Assembly: GCA_045402695.1 (NCBI GenBank)
Contig: JAWPNA010000335.1
Span: forward strand, 1-11,181
Direction: 5' to 3'
Source: JAWPNA01 sp045402695
GTDB taxonomy: Bacteria; Acidobacteriota; Polarisedimenticolia; JACPZX01; DASXTC01
Length of the DNA stretch: 11,181 nucleotides
Every line of letters begins with the position of its first letter. The first letter of the stretch is position 1. The translations under genes and the position numbers were made by a program. Of this stretch, positions 5,823 through 11,181 are shown in pieces. Below the pieces are notes generated by a model. That model had not been told where the DNA came from and did no database searches. It worked only from the letters and a program-made list of their open reading frames with translations.

Positions 5823-7316
5823 GTGAGGGTGGAACTGCCGCAGTTGGATGCGACCGAGCTGCACGGTCTGTTCGTCCGGGGCGAGGCTTCCGCGTCGGAG
5901 ATCCTCGCGGCACATGAAACCCGCATCTGCAAGGTCGAGCCCTCGGTCGAGGCCTTCCTCACCCTGACCCTCGATCGCGCCCGCAAGGACGCAGCGGCGC
6001 AGGACGAGCGCAGGAGTCGAGGCGAGGTCGCTGGACCGCTTGCGGGAGTGCCGATCGCCATCAAGGACGTCCTGTGCGTGGCAGGTTCACCGACGACCTG
6101 CGGCTCGCGCATCCTCGACCGGTTCATGCCTCCGTTCGAAGCCACCTGCGTCACCAAACTGAGGGAAGCAGGCGCCTTGATCCTGGGAAAGACCAACATG
6201 GACGAGTTCGCCATGGGATCTTCCACGGAGCACTCGGCGTACAAGAAGACCCGCAACCCTTGGGACCTGTCTCGCGTACCCGGGGGGTCCAGCGGTGGAT
6301 CGGCCGCAGCCGTGGCCGCGCGCGAGGTTCCGCTGGCCGTCGGGACGGACACGGGCGGCTCGATCCGTCAGCCGGCCGCGCTCACGGGTACCGTCGGGTT
6401 GAAGCCGACCTACGGACGCGTGTCGCGCTACGGGCTGGTGGCCTTCGCCTCCTCACTGGATCAGGCGGGTCCGATCACTCGCACGGTTCGCGACGCGGCG
6501 CTGGCGCTCCAGGTGATGGCCGGGGCGGATGGAAAGGACATGACTTCGGCACCTGTCCCGGTCCCGGACTACGTGGCGGCATCCAGAAGGGGAGGGGAGG
6601 AGTCGGATTTACGCGGCGCGAGAATCGGGGTCCCTGCCGAGTTCTTCGGCGAGGGGCTCGATCCCGAGATTCGCAGCTCACTCCGGCGCTGCCACGAGTT
6701 GCTCGCGGAGCGGGGGGCGGAGATCGTGAGTGTGTGCCTGCCCACGACGGAATATGCCATCGCCACCTATTACATCGTGGCCACGGCGGAGGCATCCTCC
6801 AACCTCGCGCGGTACGATGGGGTCCGTTACGGCTTCAGGCACGCGGATTCTGGCGGCATCAGAGAGATGTACGAACGGACCCGTGCCGCCGGCTTCGGGC
6901 CGGAAGTCAAGCGGCGCATCATGTTGGGTACCTACGCGCTTTCTGCCGGTTACTACGACGCCTATTACCTCAAGGCCATGAAGGTCCGCAGTCTCATCCA
7001 GCGCGATTTCGATCGGGCGTTCGAAAAGGCGGACTTGCTGGTCGGCCCCACCACCCCCAGCCCGGCATTCAAGTTCGGCGAGAAAGTGGAGGATCCTCTC
7101 GCGATGTATCTGTCGGATATCTACACCGTGACGGCAAACCTGGCCGGCGTGCCCGGGCTGTCGCTCCCCTGCGGATTCACGCGTGACGGCCTCCCGATCG
7201 GCTGCCAGCTCCTGGGCCGGCGTTTCGACGAGTCGACGATGTTCTCCGTGGCGGCTACGCTGGAGTCCGCGCTCGACCTCATGAAAGACTCGCCGCCTCT
7301 CGCGGTGGCTGCCTGA
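5823..7316 (+). CDS. gatA: Aspartyl/glutamyl-tRNA amidotransferase subunit A
   Basis: GatA is the glutaminase subunit of GatCAB: it hydrolyses glutamine and passes the ammonia to GatB for amidation of Glu-tRNA(Gln) or Asp-tRNA(Asn). The 497-residue protein is a full-length amidase-signature enzyme. The Ser-cisSer-Lys triad is complete: Lys81 (in PIAIKDVLCV), Ser156 (in RVPGGSSGGSA) and the nucleophile Ser180 (in VGTDTGGSIRQPAALTG). Other family stretches include LGKTNMDEFAMGSSTEHS (121-138), GLKPTYGRVSRYGLVAFASS (192-211) and GVPGLSLPCG near the C-terminus. The start is GTG with GAGGG (5811-5815) seven bases upstream, and the reading begins MRVELPQLDATELHGL as in other GatA proteins. gatB does not follow and must be elsewhere. 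The stop overlaps the probable start of the next gene. Confidence 0.96.
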   Translation: MRVELPQLDATELHGLFVRGEASASEILAAHETRICKVEPSVEAFLTLTLDRARKDAAAQDERRSRGEVAGPLAGVPIAIKDVLCVAGSPTTCGSRILDRFMPPFEATCVTKLREAGALILGKTNMDEFAMGSSTEHSAYKKTRNPWDLSRVPGGSSGGSAAAVAAREVPLAVGTDTGGSIRQPAALTGTVGLKPTYGRVSRYGLVAFASSLDQAGPITRTVRDAALALQVMAGADGKDMTSAPVPVPDYVAASRRGGEESDLRGARIGVPAEFFGEGLDPEIRSSLRRCHELLAERGAEIVSVCLPTTEYAIATYYIVATAEASSNLARYDGVRYGFRHADSGGIREMYERTRAAGFGPEVKRRIMLGTYALSAGYYDAYYLKAMKVRSLIQRDFDRAFEKADLLVGPTTPSPAFKFGEKVEDPLAMYLSDIYTVTANLAGVPGLSLPCGFTRDGLPIGCQLLGRRFDESTMFSVAATLESALDLMKDSPPLAVAA

Positions 7317-7342
7317 GACCCCTTGCAACACATCTCCTTGCG

Positions 7343-9115
7343 TTGCTCGTCGCGGTGTTGGCGTCCGCCGAGGCGAAGTCCGCGCGGCGTGCTGCCGTGG
7401 ATGAGAGCAGCCTGGCCACCCTGGAGTCCGCCAACGAGGTGTTCCTGGAAGTGCGGGCCCGGCCTTCGGACAGCTACATCTCCCTGGCGCAGAAGTACGC
7501 CGGGACCGAGCGGGAGTGGGCGGCGCTCGAAGCGACAAACAGCGGCCGTCGCGTCACACCGGGTCTGTTCTACGCGATTCCGTTCAGGACGCTGACCGCC
7601 GAGCACCGGGCGCGGGCCCTGAGGGCCCTGTTCCCCGGGGACGGCCCGGGAGAAGCTGGGTGGGTCCATCGGGTCCCCGAGGGGGACGATGGTCAGACGC
7701 TGGACAGTCTCGCCCTGTGGTTCTCCTCAGACCCCGCCCTGGCGGACGACCTCGCCGAATCAAACGGCATCGACTGGGCGCCGCTGCAGGCGGGGGCCGA
7801 GATTGTGATCCCTTCCGCGATACTGGCGCCGGAGTTCTTGCGGGCCGCGGTCGCGCCACCCCCGCCGATGCCGCCCCCGCCCGAACGCGCTGGCGTGGAA
7901 GGGCCCGGGCAACCGCCTGCACGTCGCAAGCCCGGCCCGCCGGTCACGGTCGGCGACTTGACCTTCATCGAGGACGAGAGGGGAGGGCACGCGGTATACC
8001 GGCTGAAACCCGGCGAGGCGCTTTACTCGGCCGTCGTGGTGCGTTTCACGGGAAGGCTCGACCCGGACGAGGTCAGCGAGGTGGCCCTCAAGCTGGGACA
8101 GTTGAGCGGCATCAGCCGGTTGAATTCGATTCCGGCAGGCCACGCGATCGTAATCCCGAGGGAGATGATCCTCCCTGAGTATCTGCCCTCTGGAGATCCC
8201 TCGCGCGCGGACTACGAAGCCGCACTCGCCGCGGCGGAGAGACACCGCATCACGGCGAGCGCCCGGGATCTCGATGGCGTCACCCTGATCCTGGATTCGG
8301 GACACGGGGGCGACGATGTCGGCGCGCAGCGCAACGGTGTCCACGAGGATGACTACGTCTACGACGTCATGTGCCGCATCAAGGCCATGGCGGAGCGAAC
8401 GACGGCCGCGCGCGTGCTGACCACCATCAAGGACCGGAGCAGCGCCTATGAGCCGCTCAAGGGCCCGTTCCGCATCGATCGCGACGAGATCCTGCTGACC
8501 ACTCCGCCCTACACGCCCCGGCAGCCCCACGTCAGCACCGTTGGGGTGAACCTGAGGTGGTACCTCGTCAACTCATACTACAGGTCGCTGGTGGCCGCGG
8601 GCGCGGATCCGGAGCGAGTCATCTTCGTGAGCCTGCACGCGGACTCTCTGCACCCTTCGGTGCGCGGCGCGATGGTGTACGTTCCGGGACAGGCATACAG
8701 AGGTCGGACCTACGGACACGTCGGCCGGCTCTACGATCGCAAGGAAGTGGGCGAGCTGCGTTACGTCAAGCTGTCCGCGGACGAGCGGGAAAGATCCGAG
8801 GGGCTGTCGCGCCGCCTCGCCGCACGCGTGGTCGAGTCGTTCCGGGCCGAGGGTCTCCCGGTCCACCCGTACGAGCCGGTGCGGGATCACGTCATCCGGA
8901 TGCGGCGGGCCTGGACACCGGCTGTCATCCGGACGAGCCTGGTCCCGCAGAGCCTCTTGCTGGAAGTGGTGAACCTCAACAACACCAAGGACGCCGCCTT
9001 GATCATGGACCCCGTGTTCCGCGAGAAGGTGGCCGTTGCCCTGCTCGGCGCTCTGCGCCAGTACTACTCCGGCGGCGCCGCGGCCGGCGTGACCACGGCG
9101 GGGCGGGGGCAATGA
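7343..9115 (+). CDS. LysM-type N-acetylmuramoyl-L-alanine amidase (Amidase_3)
   Basis: The product is a predicted periplasmic zinc hydrolase that cleaves the bond between MurNAc and the stem peptide of peptidoglycan. Counting from the TTG at 7343 it has 590 residues. Three LysM-like modules lie at about 33-83, 107-160 and 215-276, the last two separated by a Pro-rich linker (171-200). The C-terminal Amidase_3 domain (about 312-575) keeps its key residues: zinc ligands His321 (LDSGHGG), Glu335 (HEDD) and His432 (SLHADS), and the likely catalytic Glu541 (LLLEVVNLNN). A segment of about 30 residues (366-398) interrupts the usual fold. The start is unclear. TTG at 7343 has no Shine-Dalgarno and cuts into the signal peptide. 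The only in-frame upstream start-like codon is CTG at 7313, overlapping the gatA TGA; it would give the normal leader RPLATHLLALLVAVLASAEA and a 600-residue protein. The gene is tightly coupled to gatA. Confidence is high for function and low for the exact start. Confidence 0.88.
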   Translation: MLVAVLASAEAKSARRAAVDESSLATLESANEVFLEVRARPSDSYISLAQKYAGTEREWAALEATNSGRRVTPGLFYAIPFRTLTAEHRARALRALFPGDGPGEAGWVHRVPEGDDGQTLDSLALWFSSDPALADDLAESNGIDWAPLQAGAEIVIPSAILAPEFLRAAVAPPPPMPPPPERAGVEGPGQPPARRKPGPPVTVGDLTFIEDERGGHAVYRLKPGEALYSAVVVRFTGRLDPDEVSEVALKLGQLSGISRLNSIPAGHAIVIPREMILPEYLPSGDPSRADYEAALAAAERHRITASARDLDGVTLILDSGHGGDDVGAQRNGVHEDDYVYDVMCRIKAMAERTTAARVLTTIKDRSSAYEPLKGPFRIDRDEILLTTPPYTPRQPHVSTVGVNLRWYLVNSYYRSLVAAGADPERVIFVSLHADSLHPSVRGAMVYVPGQAYRGRTYGHVGRLYDRKEVGELRYVKLSADERERSEGLSRRLAARVVESFRAEGLPVHPYEPVRDHVIRMRRAWTPAVIRTSLVPQSLLLEVVNLNNTKDAALIMDPVFREKVAVALLGALRQYYSGGAAAGVTTAGRGQ

Positions 9116-9151
9116 CCGGCGGCTGCGAGGCTGTGGCAGTGACGACCTGGA

Positions 9152-9181
9152 TTGACACTTCCGGGTTCTCTGTGGGAGAAT
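9152..9181 (+). promoter_or_regulatory. Sigma70-type promoter of the purD-purE operon
   Basis: A perfect TTGACA (9152-9157) is followed by an 18-base spacer and GAGAAT (9176-9181), preceded by TGG as an extended -10 element. The predicted start near 9188 leaves a leader of about 85 bases before purD. It lies in the gap after the amidase stop, so the purine genes can be expressed separately from gatCA. I see no recognisable operator or purine riboswitch. Confidence 0.55.
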
Positions 9182-9272
9182 CCGCACCTTCCGACCTGCT
9201 ATCTAAGCGACTGTAGCGTAAGACCTTCTGCGTCATGGCCTGGCCCAGCGCCGGGTGGGAGATCAAGGAAGG

Positions 9273-10640
9273 ATGCGGATCCTGGTGATCGGCGGCGGCG
9301 GGCGAGAGCACGCGCTTGTCTGGAAGATCCGCCAGAGCCCCCTTGTGCGATCCCAGGGGGACCTGTTCTGCGTCCCGGGAAACCCGGGCATCTCGGACCT
9401 CGCCACCTGCGTGCCGGCCCCCCCAGGGGGACTCTCGGACGCGGCGGCTCTGGCCGATCTCGCGTCGCACCACGTCGCCGATCTCACGGTGGTAGGCCCG
9501 GAAATCGCCCTGACCGCCGGCCTCGTGGATGAGCTGACCCGCCGGGGACTTCCGGCGTTCGGCCCGACCGCCTCGGCTGCCAGGTTGGAGGGCAGCAAGG
9601 TCTTCGCCAAACAGTTCATGGCCCGGCACGGGATCCCGACCGCCTCATTCGAGGTGTTCTCCTCGGCGCGCGACGCGCTCGCCCACCTGGCCTCGCCCGG
9701 GCGCGCGTTTCCCGTCGTTGTGAAAGCCGATGGCCTGGCGGCAGGAAAGGGGGTTGTGGTGGCGGGAGACCGATCCGAGGCGGAGGCCGCAGTAACCGCG
9801 ATGATGGTGGAGCGACTGTTCGGGGCCGCGGGTGAACAGATCGTGATCGAAGAGTGTCTTTCAGGTGTCGAGGCCTCGTTTTTCGCGCTCACGGACGGTG
9901 AGAGGATCGTGCCGCTGGCCACCTGCCAGGATTACAAGCGTTGCCTGGACGGCGACCGCGGGCCCAACACGGGCGGTATGGGCGCCTACTCTCCCTCCAC
10001 GGAGATCGACAAGGCGCTGGAAGACGAGATCATGGAACGCGTGATGCGGCCTGCCGTGCACGGCCTTTCCGCGGAAGGCTCGCCATTCCGCGGCGTGCTG
10101 TACGCCGGTCTGATGCTGGTGCCCACTGGGACCATGGCGCAGAGGGGGCGGGCCGCACCGATGACTCTCGAGTTCAACGCGCGGTTCGGAGACCCAGAGA
10201 CCCAGGCGCTTATGCCGAGGTGGGAGGGCGACATCGTGCCGGCGCTGGCCGCCTGCGCCGCAGGCCGTCTCGACGATTCGGTCTCCCGCGTGGTCTGGTC
10301 GCCAGAGTGCACCGCTTGCGTCGTGATGGCCTCGGCGGGATACCCTGGGTCATCCGATCAGGGCCGGGTCATCTCGGGCCTCCCGATCGCCGGAAGGGTC
10401 GAGGGGACCACGATCTTTCACGCCGGAACGCGGACGGAGAAGGACGCCTCAGGCCGAGCCATCACCGTGACGGCGGGCGGGCGTGTCCTGGCGATCACGT
10501 CCCTGGGAAACGACCTCGCGAAGGCGGTCGAGCGAGCCTACCGGGCAGTGGAGCGCGTCTCGTTCGACGGGATGCAATTCAGGAAGGACATCGGGCGTGG
10601 CGCCATCGCGCGATCGACGCCTGCGGAGGGCATTCGATGA
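9273..10640 (+). CDS. purD: Phosphoribosylamine-glycine ligase (GAR synthetase)
   Basis: PurD catalyses the second step of de novo purine synthesis: phosphoribosylamine plus glycine plus ATP gives glycinamide ribonucleotide, in the cytoplasm. The 455 residues include the N-terminal MRILVIGGGGREHAL nucleotide-like fold and PGNPGI (35-40). The ATP-grasp domain contains SKVFAKQFM (108-116), PVVVKADGLAAGKGVVVA (147-164), IEECLSG (192-198), GPNTGGMGAYSP (230-241) and the metal-binding LEFNARFGDPETQ (299-311). The C-terminal domain ends FDGMQFRKDIG. The short segment 285-296 (PTGTMAQRGRAA) before the metal-binding strand is a little longer than in E. coli PurD. The frame is open to a GTG at 9255, but the ATG at 9273 gives the standard N-terminus and has AAGGAAGG directly upstream, with a short spacing. 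Its stop overlaps the purE start by four bases. Confidence 0.96.
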   Translation: MRILVIGGGGREHALVWKIRQSPLVRSQGDLFCVPGNPGISDLATCVPAPPGGLSDAAALADLASHHVADLTVVGPEIALTAGLVDELTRRGLPAFGPTASAARLEGSKVFAKQFMARHGIPTASFEVFSSARDALAHLASPGRAFPVVVKADGLAAGKGVVVAGDRSEAEAAVTAMMVERLFGAAGEQIVIEECLSGVEASFFALTDGERIVPLATCQDYKRCLDGDRGPNTGGMGAYSPSTEIDKALEDEIMERVMRPAVHGLSAEGSPFRGVLYAGLMLVPTGTMAQRGRAAPMTLEFNARFGDPETQALMPRWEGDIVPALAACAAGRLDDSVSRVVWSPECTACVVMASAGYPGSSDQGRVISGLPIAGRVEGTTIFHAGTRTEKDASGRAITVTAGGRVLAITSLGNDLAKAVERAYRAVERVSFDGMQFRKDIGRGAIARSTPAEGIR

Positions 10641-11164
10641 GGAACGCTCGTAATGGGGGCGCGGGACGGGTCGCGATTGTCATGGGGAGCGACTCGGACC
10701 TTGCGGTGATGCGCGAGGCGGCGGCGATCCTCGAGGAGTTCGGCGTCACCTACGAGATGACGGTGGCCTCGGCGCATCGGTCTCCCGACCGGGCGGCCCG
10801 CTACTCGCGGGAGGCCGCCGCCCGCGGCATCGACGTCATCATTGCTGGCGCGGGTGGAGCGGCGCACCTGGCCGGCGTGATGGCGGCGGGCACGACTCTT
10901 CCTGTCATCGCCGTTCCCCTGGCATCCAGCCCGCTTGCGGGCTTTGATGCCCTGCTCTCCAGCGTCCAGATGCCGCCGGGCGTTCCGGTGGCCGTCATGT
11001 CGGTGGGGCCTTGGGGGGCACGCAACGCCGGTCTGCTGGCCGTTCAGATCCTGGCGCGGAGGGTTCCGGGTTTGCGCGAGGCGCTCGCCAGGCACAAGCG
11101 GAAGATGGCCGCGGACGTTGAGAAGAAGGGGAAGGCGCTGTCCAAGACGCGGGAGAAGAGATGA
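10637..11164 (+). CDS. purE: 5-(carboxyamino)imidazole ribonucleotide mutase, class I PurE
   Basis: Class I PurE converts N5-CAIR to 4-carboxy-AIR in purine synthesis and normally works with the carboxylase PurK, which is not visible here. The 175-residue protein shows the phosphate-binding GSDSD (17-21), the catalytic-histidine segment ASAHRSP (44-50, His47) and AGAGGAAHLAG (70-80). It also has FDALLSSVQMPPGVPVA (103-119) and GARNAGLLAVQIL (127-139). The usual AHLPG is AHLAG here. A basic tail (about 152-175, KRKMAADVEKKGKALSKTRE) extends beyond the core. The ATG overlaps the purD stop (ATGA) and has GGAGG (10625-10629) seven bases upstream, so translation is coupled to purD. The frame stays open upstream to 9941 through purD, but that part is a shadow. 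Confidence 0.95.
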   Translation: MRNARNGGAGRVAIVMGSDSDLAVMREAAAILEEFGVTYEMTVASAHRSPDRAARYSREAAARGIDVIIAGAGGAAHLAGVMAAGTTLPVIAVPLASSPLAGFDALLSSVQMPPGVPVAVMSVGPWGARNAGLLAVQILARRVPGLREALARHKRKMAADVEKKGKALSKTREKR

Positions 11165-11181
11165 TCGGACTTCACGTCACG
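11161..11181 (+). CDS. Start of a third gene in the purD-purE operon (partial, right edge)
   Basis: An ATG overlaps the purE stop by four bases (ATGA) and is preceded by GGGAG (11151-11155) at five bases, the same coupling as between purD and purE. Only MIGLHVT is visible, too little to identify the protein. It does not resemble the usual PurK N-terminus, a glycine-rich nucleotide-binding strand. Confidence 0.5.

Noticed and set aside
5474..6352. 292-codon minus-strand frame antisense to gatC and gatA
   Set aside because: It lies opposite two unmistakable housekeeping genes and would cover the gatC leader; composition is typical of a shadow frame.
6074..7186. 370-codon frame overlapping gatA on the same strand
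   Set aside because: It is an Arg/Gly-rich off-frame reading of gatA, whose true frame has the full catalytic triad.
9112..9216. 34-codon open frame overlapping the amidase stop by ATGA
   Set aside because: The overlap is suggestive, but the peptide has no recognisable feature, no clear Shine-Dalgarno, and the stretch contains the purD promoter.
9941..10636. Upstream extension of the purE frame through purD, as if a fused protein
   Set aside because: The extension is Arg/Gly-rich shadow sequence inside purD. The ATG at 10637 has a good ribosome-binding site and gives a normal PurE N-terminus.

Overview
The window is high-GC bacterial chromosome carrying ordinary chromosomal genes. I see no phage, transposon, CRISPR array, tRNA or rRNA. 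An Oar-like TonB-dependent receptor with an N-terminal carboxypeptidase-regulatory domain next to a GWxTD-domain protein suggests Acidobacteriota or a closely placed phylum. That assignment is inferred from gene content only.

The left half (1-5411) is on the minus strand. From right to left it holds a secreted, internally duplicated beta-rich protein of unknown function (4488-5411), an intergenic stretch with a strong promoter, the outer-membrane receptor (798-4052), an intrinsic terminator that overlaps a candidate promoter, and the N-terminal part of a secreted GWxTD protein that runs off the left edge (1-700). All three proteins are predicted to be exported.

The right half (5452-11181) is on the plus strand and is mostly housekeeping. 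A promoter lies back to back with that of the beta-rich gene and drives gatC and gatA, two subunits of the Glu-tRNA(Gln)/Asp-tRNA(Asn) amidotransferase; gatB is not in the window. gatA is followed at once by a LysM-type N-acetylmuramoyl-L-alanine amidase that probably uses an unusual start. A new promoter then begins a purine biosynthesis operon, purD-purE, plus the first codons of a third gene, joined by four-base ATGA overlaps.

Nothing here is clearly a previously undescribed system. The observations most worth checking are regulatory: a promoter whose start site would fall inside a terminator stem, a pair of abutting divergent promoters of which one predicts a leaderless mRNA, and the likely CTG start of the amidase. 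The duplicated secreted protein is the main gene of unknown function.
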